From CAZJHD01 sp964545855 (GTDB taxonomy: Bacteria; Planctomycetota; UBA1135; JACQFD01), in assembly GCA_964545855.1 (NCBI GenBank), contig CAZJHD010000004.1, positions 62,001 through 126,000 of the forward strand: a stretch of 64,000 nucleotides of DNA. The letters are read 5' to 3'. The translations under genes and the position numbers were made by a program. Of this stretch, positions 24,936 through 33,183 are shown in pieces. The notes beneath the pieces were generated by a model. The model worked only from the letters and a program-made list of their open reading frames with translations. It made no database searches and was not told the DNA's origin. Position 1 is the first letter of the stretch, and the number at the start of each line of letters is the position of its first letter.

Positions 24936-25826
24936 ATGGAAGACGTGAAGAAGGGGAATCCGCCGACGGAGCTTCGGGAGTCGGGTCACTCGGTCGAGGA
25001 GATCGAGCGAACGTTTCTGGACGCGGGAGCGACGGTGCAGCGCACCGTGTCCGGCGCGTCGGAGTGCCTGCGCATCGGGCTCGGCTCCGACATGCCCGAG
25101 ATCCGCGTCGAGTCGCAGCCGAGCGGAGGCGCTGGCTGGCTCTTCGACGAGGGCGGCCTCTTCACCCTGGCTCGTCTGATCCGATCGTCGCGTGTCGCGC
25201 GGTGGGAGCTGCAGCGGCAGCAACGATCGGCCGATCGACTGGCGGCGGCGATCCGGTGCTGCGGGAGCCGCGTCGTCCTCGTGGACGCCGAAGGCCGGCC
25301 TTGCGAGCGGAGCACGGCCTGGGAGGACGCCCTCGCGTCCCACCCCGACGTCTCGGGCGCACTCACGGAGCTCTGCGTCGATTCGCTCGACGACTCGCGA
25401 CGGGAGCTGTCGATGGGAGCGGGCCGGGTCCTCGTTCGAGAGCCGCTGCTGGACGCCCGCGGGGCCCGCATCGGCGCCCTCGTCCGATTCGAGCTCGATC
25501 CCGGTGCCGCCGCGCCGAATGGCTCGTCGAGCGTGCGTGCGGCTTTCGATCGCGCGACCGTCAGTCTCGCTGCGTCGCTGCGGCGCCGGGGAATCCCCTT
25601 CGAGTCGCGGGCCACGGAGTCGATGCCCGACTTCGAGGGCGACTTCGCCGCCTTCGAGGCGGAGGTCTACGAGGAGGCGCTCGAGGCAGCAGCGAGCGTC
25701 CAGCCTGGAGACCGGGTGATCCTCGATCTCGCGTGCGATCCGGAGCCCTGCGTCGACGTCTGGCGCGCCGCGGCGCCGGGCAGCGTGCGCCGAGTCCACC
25801 TCCGCGTCGTGAACGTCGGCCGCTGA
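24936..25826 (+). CDS. hypothetical cytoplasmic protein
   Basis: A 296-residue soluble acidic protein with no recognised family. The ATG at 24936 is preceded at 8 nt by a GGAGG Shine-Dalgarno sequence. The middle segment (about 95-180) with RCCGSRVVLVDAEGRPCE and VLVREPLLDARGARIGALVR has the alternating pattern of a PAS-like sensor, which is a guess. The C-terminus ends in a beta-strand-rich segment (GSVRRVHLRVVNVGR). The stop codon lies inside a hairpin shared with the convergent M28 peptidase gene. Confidence 0.65.
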   Translation: MEDVKKGNPPTELRESGHSVEEIERTFLDAGATVQRTVSGASECLRIGLGSDMPEIRVESQPSGGAGWLFDEGGLFTLARLIRSSRVARWELQRQQRSADRLAAAIRCCGSRVVLVDAEGRPCERSTAWEDALASHPDVSGALTELCVDSLDDSRRELSMGAGRVLVREPLLDARGARIGALVRFELDPGAAAPNGSSSVRAAFDRATVSLAASLRRRGIPFESRATESMPDFEGDFAAFEAEVYEEALEAAASVQPGDRVILDLACDPEPCVDVWRAAAPGSVRRVHLRVVNVGR

Positions 25827-25841
25827 TTCCGCTCAGCGGCC
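25818..25841. terminator. bidirectional hairpin containing both stop codons
   Basis: A perfect 9-bp stem (GGCCGCTGA / TCAGCGGCC) with a 6-nt loop spans the end of the plus-strand hypothetical gene and the end of the minus-strand M28 gene. The TGA stops of both genes form the inner part of the two arms. Confidence 0.6.
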
Positions 25842-27242
25842 CTTCGGCGCCCCGATCGGGAGGTCGCTCGTCTCCTTGTCCGGGCCGTGCTTCCACTCGG
25901 GCACGTCGCCGATGCGCGTCGAGATCTCCTTCTCCTCGGAGCCGCGCCGAATCCTCAGCTGGATCGAGTCGCCGGGCGCGAAGGCCTCCACGGCCCGGCG
26001 GAGCTCCTCGACCGTCTTCACCTCGGTCCACGCGTCGCGCTTCCTGGAGGACCCGGGCGCGATCGCGAGGATCACGTCGCCCTTCTCGAATCCGGCTCGG
26101 TTCCCGTCGGGGACCGTGTCCACGAACTGGGGGGCGCCGCCGGGTCCCGCGCCGATCGACCCGCCGAGCCGGCGGTTCATCGCGACGGCGCGCTTGAAGA
26201 CCGACGCTTCGAGCGAGTTCAGGCCCTTCGGCATGCCGTTGCTGCCGGTCCGGGAGAATGACATCCGTTCCTTCCTCTCCGCGACGCCTCGGAGCGTCGC
26301 GAGGATCGCACGCGCGATGGCGGCGGCGGGCTTGTACTGGATCTTGTCCGGAGTGTCGCGCGGCTGGTGGTAGTCGCGATGGAGATTGGTGAAGAAGAAG
26401 AGAACGGGGATGTCCTTCTTGTAGAAGGAGTCGTTGTCGCTCCTCGCCTCGTTGTCCTCGTTGCGCTCGATCTTCTTCAAGAAGCGCGACTCGGTGCGCA
26501 GCGCTTTCGAGACGACGGACTCCCACTGGGGCGAGGATCCGAGGCCGCCGACGAAGACGTATCCGCCGTGGGAACGGCCGATCATGTCGATGTTCAGCAT
26601 CGCCACCGTTCGATCGAGCGGCACCAGGGGCTTGTCGCAATAGGCGAGCGATCCCAGCAGGCCGCGCTCCTCCGCGTCGAAGAGGAGGAAGAGCACGGAG
26701 CGCGGAAGGGGATCGGCGGCGACGGCGCGCGCGATCGCGAGCACCGCGGCGGTCCCCGAGGCGTTGTCGTCGGCGCCGTGGTGGATCTCGCCGCGATTCC
26801 CCATTCCCCCCGACGCACCGAATCCGCAGTGGTCGTAGTGCGCTCCGACGACGACGTACTCGTCTCGGAGCTTCTCGTCCTTCCCCGGCACCATGCCGGC
26901 GACGTTGCGGAAGGACGCATCGCCGCCGCGTCCTCCGCCGGAGAACGGCTGGAACCAGCCGCCATCCTCGCCGGCGGGCCGAGCGCCACGCGCCCGGAGC
27001 TGCTCCGCGATGAACTCGGCCGCTCGGTGGCCTCCGGCCTCGCCGCTGCCGCGACCCTCGAAGTCGTCGGACGCGAGGCGCACGATGAGATCGCGTAGCT
27101 CCTCCGGAGTGATCGCGCCCTTCGGGACGGCGATCTCCGTCGGCGCAGCGGTTTGCGCCTGGATCGCGGCGCCGGTGGCCGTCGCCGCGAGCACGACCCA
27201 GGGGAGGAGGAGCGGCGCGCATCGGATTCGGGTGAGATGCAT
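25833..27242 (-). CDS. secreted M28-family metallopeptidase with PDZ domain
   Basis: A 469-residue exported zinc aminopeptidase-type enzyme. It has a signal peptide (APLLLPWVVLAATATGA). The M28 domain (about 45-330) carries the two-zinc ligand set: GAHYDH (His near 134), GADDNASG (Asp), DAEERGLLG (Glu-Glu), NIDMIGR (Asp) and YHQPRDTPDK (His). The C-terminal PDZ domain (about 360-455) includes RAGFEKGDVILAIAP, suggesting substrate-tail or partner binding. I chose the ATG at 27242, which begins the signal peptide. It probably cleaves N-terminal residues from peptides in the periplasm. Confidence 0.9.
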   Translation of the reverse strand: MHLTRIRCAPLLLPWVVLAATATGAAIQAQTAAPTEIAVPKGAITPEELRDLIVRLASDDFEGRGSGEAGGHRAAEFIAEQLRARGARPAGEDGGWFQPFSGGGRGGDASFRNVAGMVPGKDEKLRDEYVVVGAHYDHCGFGASGGMGNRGEIHHGADDNASGTAAVLAIARAVAADPLPRSVLFLLFDAEERGLLGSLAYCDKPLVPLDRTVAMLNIDMIGRSHGGYVFVGGLGSSPQWESVVSKALRTESRFLKKIERNEDNEARSDNDSFYKKDIPVLFFFTNLHRDYHQPRDTPDKIQYKPAAAIARAILATLRGVAERKERMSFSRTGSNGMPKGLNSLEASVFKRAVAMNRRLGGSIGAGPGGAPQFVDTVPDGNRAGFEKGDVILAIAPGSSRKRDAWTEVKTVEELRRAVEAFAPGDSIQLRIRRGSEEKEISTRIGDVPEWKHGPDKETSDLPIGAPKGR

Positions 27243-27320
27243 CGAGTCGGTCACGGGGCCGGAGGTCGCGCGGCGGACCGGCGGATCGGACGGCGCCGAC
27301 GAGCCGCGGGCGTCGGACAC

Positions 27321-27326
27321 TAGCAT
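27321..27326 (+). promoter_or_regulatory. TANNNT box before secreted HEAT-like gene
   Basis: TAGCAT ends 8 nt before the ATG at 27335. Candidate -10 element of a near-leaderless transcript. Confidence 0.3.
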
Positions 27327-27334
27327 GTCCGCCG

Positions 27335-29368
27335 ATGCTCGGATGGGCTCCTCTCCTCCTCGCGGCGGCCGCTTCCGTCACGCCGCGCCACGACGTCGCG
27401 TCGGACCTCGACGCGCTCGGCTCCCCTCGCGCGGAGCAGCGGCGCGAGGCGATGGAGCGTCTCCGCGAGGGCTTGAAGTCTGGCGACTTGGCGTCGCTGC
27501 TGCACCGCGGACGCGAGGGAGGACCGTCGGTGCGCGCCGCCGTCGTGGAGCTGCTGCTCGACCGGACCGATCTCGCCGCCGCGGCGATCCCCGGCGATCG
27601 GCAGGGCGTCGCGGATCCGCTCCTCCTCGATCTGGCGCGCGGCGCGTTCGCGCGCGCGCGCCCTTCCGCGGAGGAGCCGACGCGCGACTTCCCCGAGACG
27701 ATCTCCGTCCTGGAGGAGGCCCGAGGCGAGTCGCTCGTGCTCGAGCCTTCGATCGCGGAGTCCTCGACCGATCGGCTGGCCTACGAGCTGCGCCGCTCGG
27801 GGGCGCTACCCTTCCCGCTGCTGATCGATCCCGAGGCGCCCCGTCGCACGGTGAGGCTCGGGGAGAGTCCGGCGCCGGCCGAGGAGCTCGTCTTCGGTGC
27901 GCTCCTCCGGAGCGCCGCGCTGGCTTCCGCCTGGAACGTCGCGGGGCTCGCTCCGCTGCCGGCACTCCTGCGGGATCGCAGCCCCTTCGTCGCGCTCGGA
28001 ACGGAGCGCCGGGGCGAGCGTGTCGTGCCGTCCCTGGTCCTGGTGGACGCCGTGGCGGGCCGCACGGGGAGCGAGCACGCGGGGCGGTGGCTCGCGCTCT
28101 GGCTGGAGGAGACCGGGCCGGTCGCCGTTCGCGCTGGCGTTGCGCTCCTCGACCTGGAGCTCGCACCCGTCGATCGCGCGATCCCGGCCGCCCTCCGGAG
28201 TCCGGATCCCGAGCGGCGGCGCGTCGCCGCGCGGACGCTCTCCCGCGTGCCGCGGCGCGGTGCGGCGCTCCTTGGCGAGGACACGAGGCTGCTGGACGCG
28301 TTCCTGGCGATCGCCCTCGCGAGCGCTCCCGACGAAGGGGTGCTCCATCGGCGCGTGCTCGAGCTCCTTCCCGAGCGGGACGCGGCGGGCCGAAGCATCG
28401 ATGCGCGTCTCGTGCTCGCCGTCGAGGGGCTCGACCCGGCTCGGCGCGCAATGGGCCTCGAGGCGCTGGCGCGCAGGCGCTCGCCGGAAGCGCTGGGTCT
28501 GCTCCGCAGCGCGGCGGCGTCGCTCGATCCGCGGCAGTGCGCCGCGGGGCTCGCGGGCCTGCAGCGTCGCATGGATGCATCGGCGATGCGTGTCGCGCTC
28601 GACGCGCTCACCCGCTCGAGCGACGAGCACGTCCTGCGCATCGCGACGTCGATCGTCGTCGCGGCGGAGGGAGGCCCCGAAGCGGCGGCGAGCCTCGCCG
28701 AGGGTCTGCAGGGCCTCGGGCGCGCGGCGATCCTCGGGGTGCAGCTCCACGCGCGAGATGCCACGCTGCGCGAAGAGGCGGTGGCCCGCATCGCGGCCAC
28801 GACCGATCCTCGGTCGCTCGATTGGCTCGCGGAGACGGCCCGATCGGCCAGCCTCGAGATCGGCGTGGAGCCGCTGGTGGCGGCCCTCCGCCCCGCCGTG
28901 GACGCCGGCGCGTGGGGAGCCACCGTCGTGGCGTCCCTCGCCGGGCTCGTCGACGAGACCTCGCGATTCGCGGTCCTTCGAAGGTGCCTCGCGTCGGCCT
29001 ACGGCGCCGACGAGGCCCTCGCGCTGCGTGCCTTCGGTGCTTCCGCGACGGCCGCCGAGGCCCGGAGCGTTCTCGGCGGCCGCGTGGCGGATCCCGCCCT
29101 GCCTCTCGAGAGCCGGCGTGCGGCGCTTGAGGGATTCCGCGAGTTCCTTCGGCGCGATCCGGCGCCGGGGATCCCCGTCCTCCCGCTGCCCGAATCGGCC
29201 ATCGTCCAGGGATTGCTGGCGTCGCTCGCTTCGCGGCTGGGGACGGGCGGACCGGCGGGAGACGGGGGAGCCGAGACCCTCAGGGACGATCTGATCCGCT
29301 GGTCCGGAGTGGCGGGTCGTGCGCTCCCTTTCCCCCGGCCGGACGTGGACGCCGTGGACGCCCCTTGA
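27335..29368 (+). CDS. secreted helical-repeat (HEAT-like) protein
   Basis: A 677-residue protein with a short signal-like N-terminus (MLGWAPLLLAAAASV) and helical repeats throughout, including LGSPRAEQRREAMERLREGL, IPAALRSPDPERRRVAARTL and SSDEHVLRIATSIVVAAEGG. The length and repeat spacing fit a HEAT/ARM solenoid. The central stretch (about 170-300) is less repetitive, and no catalytic motif is seen. It is divergent from the M28 gene across 92 bp. It could scaffold an envelope complex; function unknown. Confidence 0.7.
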   Translation: MLGWAPLLLAAAASVTPRHDVASDLDALGSPRAEQRREAMERLREGLKSGDLASLLHRGREGGPSVRAAVVELLLDRTDLAAAAIPGDRQGVADPLLLDLARGAFARARPSAEEPTRDFPETISVLEEARGESLVLEPSIAESSTDRLAYELRRSGALPFPLLIDPEAPRRTVRLGESPAPAEELVFGALLRSAALASAWNVAGLAPLPALLRDRSPFVALGTERRGERVVPSLVLVDAVAGRTGSEHAGRWLALWLEETGPVAVRAGVALLDLELAPVDRAIPAALRSPDPERRRVAARTLSRVPRRGAALLGEDTRLLDAFLAIALASAPDEGVLHRRVLELLPERDAAGRSIDARLVLAVEGLDPARRAMGLEALARRRSPEALGLLRSAAASLDPRQCAAGLAGLQRRMDASAMRVALDALTRSSDEHVLRIATSIVVAAEGGPEAAASLAEGLQGLGRAAILGVQLHARDATLREEAVARIAATTDPRSLDWLAETARSASLEIGVEPLVAALRPAVDAGAWGATVVASLAGLVDETSRFAVLRRCLASAYGADEALALRAFGASATAAEARSVLGGRVADPALPLESRRAALEGFREFLRRDPAPGIPVLPLPESAIVQGLLASLASRLGTGGPAGDGGAETLRDDLIRWSGVAGRALPFPRPDVDAVDAP

Positions 29369-29499
29369 CGGGGAGCCGAAGGGCCCGGGAAATCTCACGA
29401 GCGGCCGGGTGAAGTCGATGCCCCCTTCTGGTCGAATCGTCTGGAGGATCCCCGGAGCGCCGTCTTCGCGTCCCAGGAGCGTCCCCAGTTGTCTCCCGA

Positions 29500-30213
29500 G
29501 TGACCGACCACTCGAATCCTGTCCCGATCGCCATCGTGGAGCGGGTCATCGACCCGCGCCTCGTGCTGTTCCACGCCCCGGCTTCGCACGAGGCAGAGCA
29601 GTTCCGGGGGCTCCGGAACGCGATCTTCTCCATGAATCCCGATCGGGCTCCGAGGACGGTGCTCCTCACGGCCGCGACCACGGGCGAGGGGCTCACCGTG
29701 ACGGTCGCGAATCTCGCTCTCGCTCTCTCGGAGCTCGCGGGCACCCGAGTCCTCGTCGTGGACTGCAATTTCCGCAAGCCGGGCGTCGAGTCGCTCCTCG
29801 CCATGTCCCATCAGGTGGGGCTCGCCGAGGTCCTCGCCGACCGACTTCCGCTGCACAAGGCGATTCGTCCCACCCTCGCGAACAACGTCGACGTGATCAC
29901 GGCGGGAAACCCTCCGGACAATCCGGCGGAGCTGCTCGCGAAGGGCCGATTGAAGCCCGTGCTCGACGCCCTCAAGCCCGAATACTCCTACATCCTCGTC
30001 GACTCGGCGCCGGCGTCCGAGTTCACCGACGCCCACATCGTCGCGCGAGACTGCGACGGCGTGGTGTTCGTGGTGCGACTCGAGACCGTCGCCAAGACGG
30101 TCGTCGAGAACACCATGACGAAGCTGCGCTCCCTCGGCGCGAACCTCCTCGGAGCGTTCCTCGTCGGCTCCTCGGCCGACGAGAAGGCGAGCCCGATCGA
30201 TGCCGTCGGCTGA
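29500..30213 (+). CDS. CpsD/BY-kinase-like P-loop protein lacking the Walker A lysine
   Basis: A 237-residue member of the MinD/ParA-related bacterial tyrosine kinase (CpsD/CapB) group. The oligomerisation motif E-x2-R-x2-R is present (EQFRGLRNAI, 33-42). Walker A reads TTGEGLTVT where the family has P-G-E-G-K-S/T: the lysine is Leu65 (codon 29692). Walker A' is VVDCNFRKP instead of I-D-A-D-L-R-x-P, while NPPDNPAELL and Walker B YILVDSAP are kept. No C-terminal tyrosine cluster is present. ATP hydrolysis and kinase activity are therefore doubtful. It is the first gene of a module with a coiled-coil protein and a MamK-like actin. Confidence 0.8.
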   Translation: MTDHSNPVPIAIVERVIDPRLVLFHAPASHEAEQFRGLRNAIFSMNPDRAPRTVLLTAATTGEGLTVTVANLALALSELAGTRVLVVDCNFRKPGVESLLAMSHQVGLAEVLADRLPLHKAIRPTLANNVDVITAGNPPDNPAELLAKGRLKPVLDALKPEYSYILVDSAPASEFTDAHIVARDCDGVVFVVRLETVAKTVVENTMTKLRSLGANLLGAFLVGSSADEKASPIDAVG

Positions 30214-30303
30214 CGAAGCAGCGCGGGGACTCGTCCCTCGCCGCTTCCGACGTCCCGACGGAAGTCTCCGAGCCGATGGCGGAGTTCCAGCACGCCGCAC
30301 ACC

Positions 30304-31110
30304 ATGACCTCCCGACTCGCGCAATCCCTGATCGAGCTCTTCTCGGGCCACGCTCGCAGCACGCGTGTCTCCGACCTGAAGAGCCAGGGGATCGAGCGCG
30401 TGTCGCTCCTCGGCGCGGACCAGCTCGCGCAGCTCATGGAGCGCGCCATCGAGCGGGCCCTCGACCGTCGCGTGCTCGAGCTGAGCGAGCCGGAGAAGGC
30501 CCACCTCCTGGAGCGTGCGCATCTGGAGTTCGAGGCGCTCCGGGCGCAGGTGCAGGGTCTCGAAGGGCAGGCGGCCGAGAAGCGGAAGGAGCTGCAGGAC
30601 GTCGAATCGCGTCTCGCGAGCCTCCACTCGGAGTTCCAGAGGACCAATGCGAGCCTCGACGCGGAGATCCTCGCGGTCGCCCAGCTCGAGCCCGCGGCTC
30701 CTTTCGATGGTTCGGCCGAGCTCGAGTCCCTGCGGCGCGTGATCGCGGGTGCTGGAGTGGCCGACGTGTCGGCCGTCGAGCGGGCGGCGCTCGCCGTGGC
30801 GGCCTTCCTGCAGAAGGAGAGGGACCGAGCCTCCGAATCGGCCGCCCACCAGCAGCGAGAGCGCATCGCGAATCTGGAGCGGCGGCTCGCCAAGCTCAAC
30901 GAGACGCTGGCGCGCACCGAGCAGGAGCTCGAGCGCGCGATCCAGGGCACCATGACCGACGAGGGGATCGCGTCGATCTATCGGACGGTGCAAGGTCTCC
31001 GGGAGACCGCCAAGGATTTCGAGCGCAAGCGCTCGATGCTTGCCGATATCTACCAGAAGAACTTCACGCTCCAGAAGGGAGCAGAGTCCCCGCGTGGGAC
31101 GAGGACGTGA
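30304..31110 (+). CDS. cytoplasmic coiled-coil protein of the actin module
   Basis: A 268-residue protein dominated by two long coiled coils (about 65-125, LEGQAAEKRKELQDVESRLA; and about 170-215, IANLERRLAKLNETLARTEQ) separated by an Ala/Val-rich linker. The N-terminal head is MTSRLAQSLIELFSGHARST and a short helical tail ends in DFERKRSMLADIYQKNF. There is no signal peptide or TM segment. It lies 90 bp after the BY-kinase-like gene and 1 bp before the actin gene, so it is almost certainly co-translated with the actin. By position it is a candidate adaptor or filament partner; no family recognised. Confidence 0.8.
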   Translation: MTSRLAQSLIELFSGHARSTRVSDLKSQGIERVSLLGADQLAQLMERAIERALDRRVLELSEPEKAHLLERAHLEFEALRAQVQGLEGQAAEKRKELQDVESRLASLHSEFQRTNASLDAEILAVAQLEPAAPFDGSAELESLRRVIAGAGVADVSAVERAALAVAAFLQKERDRASESAAHQQRERIANLERRLAKLNETLARTEQELERAIQGTMTDEGIASIYRTVQGLRETAKDFERKRSMLADIYQKNFTLQKGAESPRGTRT

Positions 31111-31111
31111 C

Positions 31112-32248
31112 ATGCCGACGCACACACCGACGACCTCCAAGGGCACTCCGAACTCGCCGCCCGTTCCGGATGCACCCGCGCCCGCCACCACGACGGAGAA
31201 GGGGCAAGGCGTTCTCTATCTCGGGATCGACCTCGGAACGTCCCGCACCTCGGTCGCCGCGAGCAACGGCGTCCGGGCCTCCGTGTCGTCCTACGTCGGC
31301 TATCCGAAGGACGTGGTCTCGAAGAAGCTCCTGAAGCGCGACGTCCTGTACGGCGACGACGCCCTCGCGAACCGTCTGGCGCTCCGCTTCTACCGGCCCC
31401 TCGAGCACGGAGTGATCAAGGGGTCGAGCGACCTGAACGGCAAGGCCGCGGGCCCCGCCGAGTGGCAGGAGAACCTGAAGGCCGCGACGGACCTTCTCCG
31501 CCACGTGGTCTCCCTCGCGCGGCCTCGCGCCGACGAGCTGGTCTACGGGGTGATCGGCGCTCCCGCCCAAGCGAGCACGAAGAACCAGAAGGCGCTCGTC
31601 GACGCGGCGCGCGAGCTCCTCGACTCGGTGATGATCTGCTCCGAGCCGTTCTCCGTCGCCTACGGCGTCGACCGGCTGGACGACGTGCTCGTGATCGACA
31701 TCGGCGCCGGCACGACGGACCTCTGCCGCATGCACGGCACGATGCCCGAGGAAGGGGATCAGATCACGCTGCACGAGGCAGGCGACTTCATCGACTCGGA
31801 GATCGAGCGCCGGATTCGCGACCGCTTCCCCCAGGCGCAGATCACGCGCCAGATGGTGAAGTCGCTCAAGGAGAAGCACTCGAACGTCCTCGACGACGCA
31901 CCCAAGGTCGTCGCGAACGTCCCCGTCGACGGCAAGCCGACGCCCTTCGACATGACCGACTGCCTGCGCGAAGGCTGCAGGGAGATCGTGAAGCCGATCG
32001 TGGAGGCGATCGCCCGGCTGATCGCCTCCTTCGATCCCGACTTCCAGGACCGTCTCAAGGACAACGTCCTCCTCGCGGGCGGCGGCTCGCTCATCGGCGG
32101 CCTCGACAAGGCGATCGAGGAGCACATGCACGAGCGCCTCGGCGGCGGTCGCGTCGTCCGCATCGAGGAGCCGGTCTACGGCGGAGCCAACGGCGCCCTC
32201 AAGATCGCGCACGACATGCCGGCCGAGTTCTGGCAGACGCTGCGGTAG
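31112..32248 (+). CDS. mamK: MamK-family actin-like ATPase
   Basis: A 378-residue actin-fold ATPase expected to form dynamic filaments. After a Pro/Thr-rich tail of about 33 residues come the phosphate-1 loop YLGIDLGTSRTSV (36-48) and the MamK-characteristic stretch SSYVGYPKDVVSKKLL. EPFSVAYGVDRLDDV precedes phosphate-2 DIGAGTTDLC (near 196), and the adenosine loop is LLAGGGSLIGGL (near 323). The end NGALKIAHDMPAEFWQTL is also MamK-like. MamK aligns magnetosome organelles in magnetotactic bacteria, but no mam/mad magnetosome genes are visible here. A GAGGA Shine-Dalgarno lies 7 nt before the ATG. DnaK and MreB are less likely by length and motifs. Confidence 0.88.
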   Translation: MPTHTPTTSKGTPNSPPVPDAPAPATTTEKGQGVLYLGIDLGTSRTSVAASNGVRASVSSYVGYPKDVVSKKLLKRDVLYGDDALANRLALRFYRPLEHGVIKGSSDLNGKAAGPAEWQENLKAATDLLRHVVSLARPRADELVYGVIGAPAQASTKNQKALVDAARELLDSVMICSEPFSVAYGVDRLDDVLVIDIGAGTTDLCRMHGTMPEEGDQITLHEAGDFIDSEIERRIRDRFPQAQITRQMVKSLKEKHSNVLDDAPKVVANVPVDGKPTPFDMTDCLREGCREIVKPIVEAIARLIASFDPDFQDRLKDNVLLAGGGSLIGGLDKAIEEHMHERLGGGRVVRIEEPVYGGANGALKIAHDMPAEFWQTLR

Positions 32249-32279
32249 CCGCGGCGGACCGTCACGGATCGCCGGCGGC
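32248..32279. terminator. GC-rich hairpin between convergent actin and SprT-like genes
   Basis: Arms GCCG-CGGCG and CGCCG-G-CGGC form a 9-bp stem with one bulge, enclosing the SprT-like gene's stop codon and adjoining the actin stop. No T tract. Confidence 0.45.
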
Positions 32280-33095
32280 CGCGTCGCCGGTCTCCCCGAA
32301 GGGGAGCGGGAGCTGCCGCGCCGCGTCCGGCGCGGAAGCGCCGGCGCGCGGGCCGGGCTCCGCAGGCGCAGGGCCTTCGCCCGGCGCGACGGCGGTCTTC
32401 GCCTCGGCGGCGAGGAGGCGCTTCCGGTGCCGCCGCTCCCAGGCGATCGCGCGCGCATGGCCTTCGAAGGTGCGTTCCCGGCGCCGGAACTCGGCACCGT
32501 GGAGGATGCGCCGGCCGTGGCCGTCGAGGGTCGCGGGCACGACGGCGTGGAGCATCTCGTGGAAGACGATCAGACGGACGAACAGATCGTCGACCCAGGG
32601 AAGATCGAGGACCGGGTGGATGCGGATCACGCCACGGGCCGGATCGAAGACGCCGTACTGCATCGACCGCCGCCGTCGTCGGCGCGGCCGCGCGACGCGG
32701 CCGAAGCCGATCGGACACGTGACCGGCGGATCGAAGTAGCGCCAGTTCAGTGCGGCGCGCACCGCTTCCAGGTCGCGGTGGGTGCCCCGGGGATCGAGGC
32801 GCTTCGTCCTCGGCCGGTGCGCCGCGCGAAGCCGATCCGCCTTCTCGCGCACGTAGGCGTCGATCGTCGCGCAGCTCTTCTTCGTGGCCCGTGACGCCCA
32901 CGTGGCGACGGCTTCGAGAACCGCCTCCGGCGCCTCCTGGAAGATCTCGTGGACGCGGAGCCGCACTCGTCCCGCAGCAGCTTCTCGACGCAGCACCGTG
33001 CTCGAGGACCGCGTTCGGACGATCTCGAGGTCGGCCGGAATGCGAACCCTGAGGAGATCGGCGAGTGCGTCGAACGAGAGAGTCACGCCGCGCAT
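32262..33095 (-). CDS. SprT-like zinc metalloprotein
   Basis: A 277-residue protein of the SprT/WLM-like gluzincin group. The metal-binding HExxH is in IVFHEMLHAVVPATLDGHGR (near residues 180-184), followed by HGAEFRRRER, which supplies the further conserved Phe and His. A basic, Arg-rich segment (about 135-150, RPRRRRRRSMQYG) precedes the active site, and the C-terminal 45 residues are Ala/Pro-rich and probably flexible. Related Spartan proteins degrade DNA-crosslinked proteins, but most bacterial members are uncharacterised, so the role is inferred only broadly. Confidence 0.82.
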   Translation of the reverse strand: MRGVTLSFDALADLLRVRIPADLEIVRTRSSSTVLRREAAAGRVRLRVHEIFQEAPEAVLEAVATWASRATKKSCATIDAYVREKADRLRAAHRPRTKRLDPRGTHRDLEAVRAALNWRYFDPPVTCPIGFGRVARPRRRRRRSMQYGVFDPARGVIRIHPVLDLPWVDDLFVRLIVFHEMLHAVVPATLDGHGRRILHGAEFRRRERTFEGHARAIAWERRHRKRLLAAEAKTAVAPGEGPAPAEPGPRAGASAPDAARQLPLPFGETGDAAAGDP

Positions 33096-33183
33096 CGTGC
33101 GGCAAGCCCAGGGGCCCGTTCCATCGGGAGCCGGAGCGAGGGCCGCGAACGCTCCGGTGGCGCCCCGCTCGCCGGATCCCCGA

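Noticed and set aside
31112..32248. Reading the actin-like gene as MreB, DnaK or ParM
   Set aside because: Length, the VGYPKDVV segment and the C-terminal PAEFWQTL match MamK better; no mreC/mreD or grpE/dnaJ neighbours.
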